Source: Spinactinospora alkalitolerans (GTDB lineage Bacteria > Actinomycetota > Actinomycetes > Streptosporangiales > Streptosporangiaceae). Taken from it: 64,000 bases of DNA. Position numbers and translations under genes: made by a program. The stretch spans positions 4,836,001 to 4,900,000 of the forward strand of contig NZ_JACCCC010000001.1 in the NCBI RefSeq assembly GCF_013408795.1. The letters are read 5' to 3'. This document shows positions 32,306 to 41,564 of the stretch, one piece after another (position 1 is the first letter of the stretch; every line of letters begins with the position of its first letter). The notes beneath the pieces were generated by a model, which searched no databases, was not told the origin of the DNA, and worked only from the letters and a program-made list of their open reading frames with translations.

Positions 32306-33064
32306 ATGTCACAGGCTTCCCGCGTCGCGATCGTCACCGGGGCCGCCCGGGGGATCGGGGCCGCCACGGCGCGCCGGCTCGCCGCCGAGGGGCACTCCGT
32401 CGCCGTGGTCGACCTGAAGGAGGCCGACGCCCGGCAGACCGTCGACGCGATCACCGTCGAGGGCGGCAATGCGGTCGCGATCGGCGCCGACGTCAGCGAC
32501 GGCGACCAGGTCGAATCGGCGGTCTCCCAGGTCGCCGAACGCCTCGGCGGCCCGGCCATCCTGGTCAACAACGCCGGCGTCATCCGCGACAACATGCTGT
32601 TCAAGATGACCGACGCCGACTGGGACACCGTCATGGGCGTGCACCTGCGCGGCTCGTTCCTGATGAGCCGGGCGGCGCAGGCCCACATGACCGACCAGGG
32701 CTGGGGCCGGATCGTCAACCTCTCCAGCAGCTCCGCGCTGGGCAACCGCGGCCAGGCCAACTACTCCGCGGCAAAGGCCGGCCTGCAGGGCTTCACCAAG
32801 ACGCTGGCGATCGAGCTCGGCAAGTTCGGGGTCACCGCCAACGCGGTCGCGCCGGGCTTCATCGTCACCGACATGACCAGGGCCACCGCCGAGCGGGTCG
32901 GCATGGACTTCGAGGACTTCAAGAACGCCGCCGCCGCCAACATCCCGGTGCGCCGCCCCGGCCGCCCCGAGGACATCGCCGCCACCATCGCGTTCCTGAC
33001 CAGCGAAGAGGCCGGTTTCGTCTCGGGCCAGGTCATCTACGTCGCCGGCGGCCCGCTCGACTGA
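32306..33064 (+). CDS. SDR oxidoreductase, FabG-like 3-oxoacyl reductase
   Basis: 252 aa classical SDR. Cofactor motif TGAARGIGAA (about 10-19), NNAGVIRDN (about 90), catalytic Ser in NLSSSSALG and Tyr-x3-Lys in YSAAKAG (about 153-157), then PGFIVTDMT. TGGAGG lies five bases before the ATG. It probably reduces or oxidises a 3-hydroxyacyl-CoA together with the two dehydrogenases that follow, as part of a beta-oxidation-type pathway. Confidence 0.88.
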   Translation: MSQASRVAIVTGAARGIGAATARRLAAEGHSVAVVDLKEADARQTVDAITVEGGNAVAIGADVSDGDQVESAVSQVAERLGGPAILVNNAGVIRDNMLFKMTDADWDTVMGVHLRGSFLMSRAAQAHMTDQGWGRIVNLSSSSALGNRGQANYSAAKAGLQGFTKTLAIELGKFGVTANAVAPGFIVTDMTRATAERVGMDFEDFKNAAAANIPVRRPGRPEDIAATIAFLTSEEAGFVSGQVIYVAGGPLD

Positions 33065-33118
33065 CCCGCCCACCCCTGATCCAGACGTCCACCGTCAGAC
33101 CGTCACGTGGAGGCTCCA

Positions 33119-34327
33119 TTGACAACGGCTCCGGCCGGCGGCCGACTCGACGCCGCAGCCCTGCGGGCGAGGGTCGCCGACTTCGTCGCCGCGCACGACC
33201 CCGCAACCACCGATCAGAGCGAGTTCCTGGCCGCCCGATTCGACGCGGGTCTGGCCTGGGTGCACTTCCCCGAAGGGGCCGGCGGCCTGGGCGCGCCGCG
33301 CGCCCTGCAGGTCGTCGTCGACAAGGAGTTCGCGCGCCTGGGCGCCCCGGTCCCCGCCGGACGCGAGAGGCTGGTCATCGGGCTCGGCATGGCCGCGCCG
33401 ACGATCCTCGCCTTCGGCACGCCCGAGCAGCGCGAACGGTTCCTCAAGCCGCTCTACACCGGCGAGGAGGTCTGGTGCCAGCTCTTCAGTGAGCCCGGCG
33501 CCGGCTCCGACCTCGCCGCGCTGGGCACTCGGGCCGTCCGCGACGGCGACGCGTGGGTGGTCAACGGGCAGAAGGTGTGGACCTCGGGGGCGCACGCCGC
33601 GCGCTGGGGGATCCTGATCGCGCGCACCGACCCCGACGTCCCCAAGCACCGGGGCATCACCTACTTCGTCTGCGACATGTCCGACCCCGGCGTGGACGTG
33701 CGGCCGCTGCGGCAGATGACCGGGGAGGCCGAGTTCAACGAGGTCTACCTCACCGACGTGCGCATCCCCGACGCCCACCGCCTCGGCGAGGTCGGCGACG
33801 GCTGGCGGGTCGCGCAGACCACGCTGATGAACGAGCGGGTCTCCATCGGCGGCCACGCCGAACCGCGCGAAGGCGGACTGATCGGCGTGGTCGCCGACAT
33901 CTGGCGCGACCGGCCGCAGGCGCGCACCCCCGGCATGCACGACGCGCTGCTGCGGCTGTGGGTCGAAGCCGAGGCGGCCCGCCTGACCAAGGAGCGGCTG
34001 CGCCAGCAGCTCGCGATCGGCCAGCCGGGGCCGGAGGGGTCGGCGGCCAAGCTCTCCTTCGCAGAGCTCAACCAGCGGATCTCCGGCCTGGAGCTGGAAC
34101 TCCTGGGCGGCGAGGGGCTGACCTACGACGACTGGACCTTCCGCCGCCCCGAGGGCGCGGACTTCCGCAGCCGCGTCGCCGGTTTCCACTACCTGCGCTC
34201 CAAGGGCAACTCGATCGAGGGCGGCACCTCGGAGATCCTGCGCAACATCATCGCCGAACGTGTCCTCGGCCTGCCCGGTGAGGTCCGGGTGGACAAGGAC
34301 GTCGCGTGGAAGGACCTGCCGAAGTGA
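33119..34327 (+). CDS. Acyl-CoA dehydrogenase (subunit 1 of a pair)
   Basis: 402 aa from a TTG at 33119, chosen because TGGAGG ends five bases before it. Acyl-CoA dehydrogenase fold: FSEPGAGSDLAALGTRA (FAD/substrate loop), VNGQKVWTSGAHAARWGILIART, and the C-terminal GNSIEGGTSEILRNIIAERV with the family's Gly-Thr segment. It resembles the catalytic member of two-gene dehydrogenases such as the steroid side-chain enzymes. It overlaps the second gene by GTGA. Confidence 0.88.
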   Translation: MTTAPAGGRLDAAALRARVADFVAAHDPATTDQSEFLAARFDAGLAWVHFPEGAGGLGAPRALQVVVDKEFARLGAPVPAGRERLVIGLGMAAPTILAFGTPEQRERFLKPLYTGEEVWCQLFSEPGAGSDLAALGTRAVRDGDAWVVNGQKVWTSGAHAARWGILIARTDPDVPKHRGITYFVCDMSDPGVDVRPLRQMTGEAEFNEVYLTDVRIPDAHRLGEVGDGWRVAQTTLMNERVSIGGHAEPREGGLIGVVADIWRDRPQARTPGMHDALLRLWVEAEAARLTKERLRQQLAIGQPGPEGSAAKLSFAELNQRISGLELELLGGEGLTYDDWTFRRPEGADFRSRVAGFHYLRSKGNSIEGGTSEILRNIIAERVLGLPGEVRVDKDVAWKDLPK

Positions 34328-35472
34328 ACGGACCGACGGACGGCAAGGAAGAGCTGAACCTGCTCTACACCGAGGTCGAGGAGGACCTGCGCGCGAGCGT
34401 CCGGTCGCTGCTGGCCGACAAGTGCGCGTGGGACGCGGTGCTGGCGCGGGTGGAGAACGAGGCCGGGGACGTCGCCGACAAGGCGCTGTGGCGCGACCTC
34501 GCCGAGATGGGGGTCACCGGCCTGCCGGTGCCCGAGGAGCGGGGCGGTGCCGGCGTGACGCTGCGCGAGACCGCGGTGGTCGCCGAGGAGCTGGGCCGCG
34601 CCGCGGCTCCTGTGCCGTTCCTGGGCAGCGCCGTGCTGGCCACGGCGGCGCTGCTGGCGCTGGGCGACGACGCCGAGGCCGCCGCGGGCGAGACGCTCGC
34701 GGCGCTGGCGTCGGGGGAGCGCGACGCCGCGCTCGTGGTCCCGCTGGCCACCGAGCCCGACGCCGCCTTCCCCGAAGCGGTGCGCGCCGACGGCGGTGCG
34801 CTCACGGGCGAGGTGCGCGGCGTGGTCGACGCGCTCACCGCCGACGTGCTGGTGGTCCCGGCCACCGGGCCGGACGGCCCCGGCCTGTATCTGGTGGAGG
34901 CCGGTGACGCGGTCCGCACGCCGGTCGTGAGCCTGGACCTCACGCGGCCGCTGGCGGCCGTGGAGCTGCGCTCGGCCCCGGCGCGCGCGCTGGCCGTGGG
35001 CAAGAAGGCCGAGACCGCCGTGCAGTCGGCCCTGGTCACCGGTGCCGCGCTGCTCTCGGCGGAGCAGCTCGGAGTGGCGGAGTGGGCGCTCGACACCACC
35101 GTCGCCTACCTGAAGACGCGCACCCAGTTCGGTCGGCCGGTGGGCTCCTTCCAGGCGCTCAAGCACCGACTGGCCGACCTGTGGGTGGCGATCTCGCAGG
35201 CGCGGGCCGTCGTGCGCAACGCCGCCGACGCCGTGGCCACCGACAGCCCCGAGGCGCCCCTGGCCGCCGCGCTGGCCCAGGCGTTCGTGTCCGGCGTCGC
35301 GGTGAAGGCGGCGGAGGAGGCCGTGCAGTTGCACGGCGGCATCGGCTTCACCTGGGAGCACCCGGCCCACCTGTACCTGAAGCGGGCCAAGAGCGCGGCG
35401 ATCGCCCTGGGCACGGCCGACCGCCACCGCCTGACGATCGCCAGGCTCGTGGAGCTGCCGGTGGGCGCGTAG
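34324..35472 (+). CDS. Acyl-CoA dehydrogenase (subunit 2 of a pair)
   Basis: 382 aa. The N-terminal helical domain (LLYTEVEEDLRASVRSLLADK, then GVTGLPVPEERGGAGVTLRE) and the C-terminal domain (TRTQFGRPVGSFQALKHRLADLWV, then QLHGGIGFTWEHPAHLYLKRAKS) are clear. The middle beta domain is weaker. The GTG overlaps the stop of the first dehydrogenase. Adjacent unequal pairs like this form alpha2beta2 heterotetramers in actinobacterial steroid degradation; similar assembly is inferred. Confidence 0.86.
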   Translation: MNGPTDGKEELNLLYTEVEEDLRASVRSLLADKCAWDAVLARVENEAGDVADKALWRDLAEMGVTGLPVPEERGGAGVTLRETAVVAEELGRAAAPVPFLGSAVLATAALLALGDDAEAAAGETLAALASGERDAALVVPLATEPDAAFPEAVRADGGALTGEVRGVVDALTADVLVVPATGPDGPGLYLVEAGDAVRTPVVSLDLTRPLAAVELRSAPARALAVGKKAETAVQSALVTGAALLSAEQLGVAEWALDTTVAYLKTRTQFGRPVGSFQALKHRLADLWVAISQARAVVRNAADAVATDSPEAPLAAALAQAFVSGVAVKAAEEAVQLHGGIGFTWEHPAHLYLKRAKSAAIALGTADRHRLTIARLVELPVGA

Positions 35473-35481
35473 CCGGCGCCC

Positions 35482-35922
35482 TCACCCTCCGGAGCGGGCG
35501 CCGGACGTCCCGATCGGCGCCCGCTCCGGGGATCCGCGCTCCGCGGCCCGCCGGGCCACCCGCGCCTGGACCAGGATCAGCAGCGGCATGCCGATCAGCT
35601 CCATGAGCATCGCCCCGATGAAGACGGGGTGCGGCCAGCCGGTCACGGCCACCGAGAGCAGCCGGACCAGCCCTCCCACGAAGATCAGGCCGAAGAGCAG
35701 CCGAAACGGTGTGGTCACCCACTCGATGCGCGGCACCATCCACAGGGCGATGACCCCGGTCGCCAGCCAGAAGAGCCCGTTGAAGCGGAACGTGCCGTCC
35801 ACGCTCGGGGTGACCTCTCCCCCGCCGGGGATCATGGTGGGTCCCAGCAGGACGTCATTGAGTCCGGTGAGAATCGGGACGAGCGCGAGAACGGCCACGG
35901 CGACCTGCAGACCACGACGCAT
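35482..35922 (-). CDS. DUF4345-type small membrane protein
   Basis: 146 aa. Four probable membrane segments: VAVAVLALVPILTGLNDVLLG, LFWLATGVIALWMVP, LLFGLIFVGGLVRLLSVAV and VFIGAMLMELIGMPLLILV, with a charged C-terminal tail. The layout and N-terminal segment fit the DUF4345 family, whose function is unknown. AAGGAA lies eight bases before the ATG. Single gene, convergent with the dehydrogenase operon. Confidence 0.7.
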   Translation of the reverse strand: MRRGLQVAVAVLALVPILTGLNDVLLGPTMIPGGGEVTPSVDGTFRFNGLFWLATGVIALWMVPRIEWVTTPFRLLFGLIFVGGLVRLLSVAVTGWPHPVFIGAMLMELIGMPLLILVQARVARRAAERGSPERAPIGTSGARSGG

Positions 35923-36004
35923 CGCGGGGTTCCTTTCCCGAGGACGGTTCGGTCCCACGCTAACCCCGGCTCCGGGGACCCGCCCGGGAGGGTCCCCGAC
36001 CGGG

Positions 36005-37018
<1,014 letters not shown>

Positions 37019-37071
37019 TGCCGCGCTCCGCTCCTGTGGGCTGTCGTGGTCGGGCACGCCCAAGCCTAGAT

Positions 37072-38073
37072 CTAGGACCGGTCCTCCTCGATGGCGGCGG
37101 CGACCTCGGTGACGACGTGCTCCACGCACTCGATCCCGCCTGCGTAGTCGCCGTGGCGGTCCGACAGCACCGCGATCAGGTAGTCGCGCTCGGGGCCGCG
37201 CACGCGTCCAGCGCTGTTGATCGCCCAGCGGCCGGCGTCGGCCTCCTGGGGCGCCCATCCGTTCTTGAGCTCCACCAGGTCGCGGTCCCCGGCCGCCGTG
37301 GACACGCCCCACGCCTGTTCCGGGGCCACCGAGCCGAGCAGGTCCCGCGCGTAGGCCCGGCTGCGCCGCGACAGCGGGCCGGCGTCGGTGAACACCGCGC
37401 GCAGCAGCCGCAGCTGGTCGGCCGCCGTGGTCGTGGTGGCGCCCCACGCTCCCCCGGCGCCGGGCTCGGTCGCGTGCAGGCCCAGGCGCTCGTTGCCCTC
37501 GACGAAGCCGGGGGTGAAGCCGATCCGCTCGTAGAGCACGTCGGTGACGTCGTTGTCGCTGTAGCGGATCATCCGCTCGGCCAGGTCGCGCTCCTCCCCG
37601 GTCAGCGCGCGGTCGGCGTCGTCGGCCCGGAGCAGCAGCAGGACCAGGATGTTCAGCTTGACCAGGCTCGCGGTCCGGAACCGCTCGTCGGATGCGTAGC
37701 TGTAGGTGGCGCCTCCGCCGAGGTCGTGCAGCGCGATGGCGAGGCGGCCCTCCTGGGCGCCGAGGTGGTCCTCGACCGCTCCGGTGAGCCGCTCGTACCG
37801 GCCGGGCGCCAGGGCCGATCCCCGCTGCGGCTCGGGCTCGGGGGACGGTCGCGGGGAGGGGCCGGGAGAGGGCCCGGCGGATCCCGGGGCGCCGGCCGCG
37901 GTCGCCGTGCGCGCCGGCCCGCGCTGAACGCCCACGGCCGCGAGGAGCAGCACCAGCGCCACGGCGACGACGGAGCCGGTGAGGAGCCAGTGCCGCGCCC
38001 GCCGGGAAGGCGGCGCGATCCGCTCGGGAAGGGACCGTAACGATTCCGTCCAGCGCTGTCGCACGCCCATCAC
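37072..38073 (-). CDS. Membrane-anchored serine hydrolase, class A beta-lactamase-like
   Basis: 333 aa. A basic N-terminus leads to one membrane segment (about 30-48, LLTGSVVAVALVLLLAAVG), then a Pro/Ser-rich linker (about 55-85) and an extracellular hydrolase domain. The active-site motifs of class A beta-lactamases are present in order: TASLVKLN (SxxK), YSDNDVT (SDN) and VELKNGWAP, where the usual K-T/S-G is KNG. The omega-loop glutamate is not evident to me. It may act on peptidoglycan or be a weak lactamase. Confidence 0.8.
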   Translation of the reverse strand: MMGVRQRWTESLRSLPERIAPPSRRARHWLLTGSVVAVALVLLLAAVGVQRGPARTATAAGAPGSAGPSPGPSPRPSPEPEPQRGSALAPGRYERLTGAVEDHLGAQEGRLAIALHDLGGGATYSYASDERFRTASLVKLNILVLLLLRADDADRALTGEERDLAERMIRYSDNDVTDVLYERIGFTPGFVEGNERLGLHATEPGAGGAWGATTTTAADQLRLLRAVFTDAGPLSRRSRAYARDLLGSVAPEQAWGVSTAAGDRDLVELKNGWAPQEADAGRWAINSAGRVRGPERDYLIAVLSDRHGDYAGGIECVEHVVTEVAAAIEEDRS

Positions 38074-38349
38074 CTCACGGGCCGGGGGAAGCCGGGGATG
38101 GAGGCGGCTCCGGATCCATCGGGGCCGCCGGTGGATCGGAGCATAACAGGAGGACAGCCGCTAAACGGACATCCCATATCGATTCACCGAGAGCCCCTGC
38201 GGCGTCCGGGACTGCGAGTGCGGTCGGCGCCCGGTTCCGGTCGGGCGACGGTCCCGGCACGCAACGTGATTGACACCACGCCGATGCCTCCTGTTGCATG
38301 AGCGGAAGATGCGCGCGGCAGGTCAATGACGATCGATCTTGGAGTCCAT
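38074..38349. other. Upstream region of the sugar ABC operon
   Basis: TTGACA at 38270-38275 is the best -35 in the region, with only weak -10 candidates (GTTGCA, 17 bases on). No LacI-type or other palindrome stands out. Confidence 0.3.
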
Positions 38350-39609
38350 ATGGGCAGACGCGGTCCCGGCAGGCCCGTCCGGGCGGCCGCTCTCGCCCTG
38401 TGCCTCGCCCTCACCGCCACCGCCTGCGCGGGCAGCCTTCCCGGTGACAACTCCGACGCGGCCGTCACGTTCGCGGCGACCAGGGCCAGCGGCGGCGACC
38501 TGGGCGCCCTGGTCGAGCGGTACAACGAGGCCAACCCCGACGCCCCGGTCCGCTACATCCCGCTCGCGGCCGAGGCCGACGAGCAGCGCAACGCCATGGT
38601 CCAGGACCTGCAGGCGCGCACCGGCCGCTACGACGTGCTCTACGTCGACGCGGTGTGGACGGCGGAGTTCGCGGCGCGGGGCTGGCTGGAGCCGCTGGAG
38701 GAGAAGCGCTTCGCCGGACCGGAGATCCTGGACGCCGCGGCCGAGACCGGGCGGTGGGAGGACCGGCTCTACGCCGCGCCTTTCGCCACGGGCACCGGCC
38801 TGCTCTTCTACCGCACCGACCTCATCGACGAGCCCCCGACCACCTGGCAGGAGCTCATCGACGCCTGCGCGATCGCCGAGGAGCACGACATGGACTGCTA
38901 CGCCGGGCAGTACATGCGCTACGAGGGCATCACCGTGGCCGTGATCGAGGCGATCGCCTCGGCCGGAGGCCAGGTCATCACCCCCGACGGCGAGGTGGCG
39001 GTGGACTCCCCCGAGGGGCGCGAGGGCCTGGGCTTCCTGGTCGACGCCATGGCCGAGGGCCACATCCCGCAGGCGGCCCTCACCTACAACGAGGACCTGA
39101 CCCGGCTGGCCTTCCAGCACGGCGATCTGATGTTCATGCGCAACTGGGCCTTCGCCTACCCGCTGATGAACTCCCCCGGCGAGGAGTCGATCGTGCAGGG
39201 CCGGTTCGACGTCGCGCCGCTGCCCGGCCCCGGCGGCCCGGGCACCGGGACGCTGGGCGGCAACAACTTCGGGCTCTCGGCCTACAGCGACCACAAGGCC
39301 GAGGCGCTGCGGTTCATCGAGTTCATGCAGAGCGAGGAGGTCATGCGCGACTGGCTCGCGCAGACCAGCACGCCCATGGCCCGCGACGACCTGTTCACCG
39401 ACCCGGAGATCCTGGCCGAGGCGCCCTATCTCGGCCCGCTCCGCGAAGGGCTGGACCAGGTGCAGCCCCGTCCGGTGACCCCGCGCTACAACGACGTCAC
39501 CAATGCAATCCAGAAGCACGCCTACGCCGCCATGACCGGTGAGAAGACGGTGGACGAGGCGGTCACCGACCTGCAGGAGGAACTGGAGAGGGCGGTGCGG
39601 GGAGTATGA
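38350..39609 (+). CDS. Sugar ABC transporter solute-binding lipoprotein
   Basis: 419 aa, family 1 extracellular binding protein. A signal peptide (VRAAALALCLALTATAC) ends in a lipobox-like cysteine at about residue 27. The mature part has RYDVLYVDAVWTAEFAARGW and the family motif LLFYRTDLIDEPPTTWQELIDAC. ATG 38350 is chosen over 38326 because GGAG lies five bases before it. The family usually binds trehalose, maltose or other alpha-glucosides. It is coupled by ATGA to the first permease. Confidence 0.88.
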   Translation: MGRRGPGRPVRAAALALCLALTATACAGSLPGDNSDAAVTFAATRASGGDLGALVERYNEANPDAPVRYIPLAAEADEQRNAMVQDLQARTGRYDVLYVDAVWTAEFAARGWLEPLEEKRFAGPEILDAAAETGRWEDRLYAAPFATGTGLLFYRTDLIDEPPTTWQELIDACAIAEEHDMDCYAGQYMRYEGITVAVIEAIASAGGQVITPDGEVAVDSPEGREGLGFLVDAMAEGHIPQAALTYNEDLTRLAFQHGDLMFMRNWAFAYPLMNSPGEESIVQGRFDVAPLPGPGGPGTGTLGGNNFGLSAYSDHKAEALRFIEFMQSEEVMRDWLAQTSTPMARDDLFTDPEILAEAPYLGPLREGLDQVQPRPVTPRYNDVTNAIQKHAYAAMTGEKTVDEAVTDLQEELERAVRGV

Positions 39610-40670
39610 CGGAGCGTCGATCCGACGAGCGAGCGGAGCCGCCGGAGTCCGACCGCGAAGCGCCCCCCACCCCGGCGTCTCCGCGCGACGCACCGTCGGT
39701 GGCGGAGCCGGGCGAGCAGGTGAGCGCGGTCGGAACGGTGCCGCGGGGGTCCCGTCTCGGCGGGCGCTCCCCCGGGGATCCCGTCGGCGAGCGGCGCGGG
39801 GAGCGCCGACTGGCGCTGTGGCTGCTGCTGCCCACCCTGGTCGCGCTCGGGCTGATCGTGGTCTACCCGATCTCCTCGGCGATCGTCCGCTCGTTCTTCG
39901 ACGACCCGATCGGGCGGGCGCCGGAGTTCATCGGGTTCGGCAACTACGTCCAGGCCCTCTTCGGCTTCGACCGCGAGGACTTCTGGGCCGCGCTGGGCAA
40001 CACGGTGTTCTTCACCGTGGTCAGCGTCGTCATCGAGACCGCGCTGGGCCTGGTCATGGCGCTGGTGATGCACCGGGCGTTCCGGGGCCGCGGCATCGTG
40101 CGGGCCTCGGTGCTGCTGCCCTGGGCGCTGCCCACCGCGGTGAGCGCCGTCATGTGGGGGTGGATGCTGCAGCCCGACGGCGTCGTCAACGCGCTGCTGG
40201 GGACCGAGATCGTGTGGGGCGGCAGCGAGTGGCCGGCCAAGTGGTCGATCATCTTCGCCGAGGTCTGGAAGACCGCGCCCTTCGTGGCGCTGCTGATCCT
40301 GGCCGGCCTGCAGACGATTCCACCGCACCTGTACGAGGCCGCGGCCATCGACGGCGCCTCGTCGTGGCGGCGCTTCACCGCCATCACCCTGCCGCTGGTC
40401 AAGCCCGCGCTGGTGGTCGCCGTCCTGTTCCGCACCCTGGACGCGCTGCGGATGTACGACCTCCCGCAGATCCTCACCGGCGGCGCCAACAACACCGAGA
40501 CGCTGTCCATCCTGGTCGTGCGGACCGCCACCGGTGAGCTGAAGCAGGGGTACGGAGGGGCACTGTCCACCCTGACGTTCCTGTTCGTGTTCCTGTGCGC
40601 ATTCCTGCTGATCCGGGCGATGGGAGCGAACGTGTTCGCGGGGTTCAAGGCCGACGGGGTGAAGCGATGA
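39606..40670 (+). CDS. Sugar ABC transporter permease, MalF-type
   Basis: 354 aa. A hydrophilic Pro/Glu-rich N-terminus of about 70 residues precedes six membrane segments (LALWLLLPTLVALGLIVVYP, and others). The EAA loop that contacts the ATPase is EAAAIDGASSWRRFTAITLPLV near 255-276. Start and stop overlap the neighbours by ATGA on both sides, so the three genes are one translational unit. Confidence 0.9.
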   Translation: MTERRSDERAEPPESDREAPPTPASPRDAPSVAEPGEQVSAVGTVPRGSRLGGRSPGDPVGERRGERRLALWLLLPTLVALGLIVVYPISSAIVRSFFDDPIGRAPEFIGFGNYVQALFGFDREDFWAALGNTVFFTVVSVVIETALGLVMALVMHRAFRGRGIVRASVLLPWALPTAVSAVMWGWMLQPDGVVNALLGTEIVWGGSEWPAKWSIIFAEVWKTAPFVALLILAGLQTIPPHLYEAAAIDGASSWRRFTAITLPLVKPALVVAVLFRTLDALRMYDLPQILTGGANNTETLSILVVRTATGELKQGYGGALSTLTFLFVFLCAFLLIRAMGANVFAGFKADGVKR

Positions 40671-41521
40671 GCGCAGGCACGACGCGCGCCGCGCGCCGGT
40701 GGAGCTGGGAGACGTGGGTGATCGGCGCCGGGATCGCGCTGCTCGTGCTGTACTGCCTCGCGCCGTTCTATTGGATGTTCGTCTCCAGCCTGAAGGGGCC
40801 GGGTGAGATCACCGGTAACGCGCTGTGGCCCGACGACCCCACCCTGGTCAACTACCGGGGCGTGTTCGGCGGTCAGAACAACTTCGGCTACGCGGTACGC
40901 AACAGCGTCATCATCGCGGTGTCGACCACGGCGCTGGCGATGATCATCGCGATCTTCTCCGGCTACGCGCTGGCACGGCTGCGCTTCCGCGGCCGCAACC
41001 TGGTGCTCGCGCTGATCCTGGCCTGCTCGATGTTTCCCGGCGTGGCGATCGTGACCCCGCTGTACCAGCTCTTCGCCGACTGGGGCTGGATCGACGAGTA
41101 CCAGGCGATGGTGGTGCCCAACATCAGCTTCGCGCTGCCTCTGGCGATCTTCGTGCTGACCACGTTCTTCCGTGAGATGCCGTGGGACCTGGAGGAGGCC
41201 GCGCGGGTCGACGGGTGCGGCCCGGTCGGCGCGTTCGTGCGGGTGATCCTGCCGATCGCGGCGCCGGGCGTGGTGACGACCGCTCTGCTGGTGTTCTTCG
41301 CGGCCTGGAACGAGTACCTGATCTCCAGCGTCGTCTCCATCACGCTGGCCTCCAACCCGGTGACGGTCGCGCTCGCCAAGTTCGCCGGGGACAGCGAGTT
41401 CCAGCAGCCGTTCGGTTCGCAGATGGCGGCCGGTGTCGTGGTCACGGTTCCGTTGGTGATCCTGGTGCTGCTGTTCCAGAAGCGCATCGTCAAGGGCCTG
41501 GCGGCAGGCGGGTACCGTTGA
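40667..41521 (+). CDS. Sugar ABC transporter permease, MalG-type
   Basis: 284 aa, six membrane segments beginning VIGAGIALLVLYCLAPFYWM. The EAA loop EEAARVDGCGPVGAFVRVILP is near 180-200, and FFAAWNEYLISSV follows. It pairs with the MalF-type protein. No ATPase gene is present, so a shared MsiK/MsmX-type ATPase is presumed. Confidence 0.9.
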   Translation: MSAGTTRAARRWSWETWVIGAGIALLVLYCLAPFYWMFVSSLKGPGEITGNALWPDDPTLVNYRGVFGGQNNFGYAVRNSVIIAVSTTALAMIIAIFSGYALARLRFRGRNLVLALILACSMFPGVAIVTPLYQLFADWGWIDEYQAMVVPNISFALPLAIFVLTTFFREMPWDLEEAARVDGCGPVGAFVRVILPIAAPGVVTTALLVFFAAWNEYLISSVVSITLASNPVTVALAKFAGDSEFQQPFGSQMAAGVVVTVPLVILVLLFQKRIVKGLAAGGYR

Positions 41522-41564
41522 GCCCTCGCACGTCCGGCGGTTCCCGCGGTGAAGGAGGAGGAGC

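Noticed and set aside
39606-39810. Another copy of the etfA repeat in the permease N-terminal extension
   Set aside because: The coding sequence has a similar Pro-rich reading and some C-runs, but neither the GTCCACAG end nor the GATTCTTGGGAGTG core is present.
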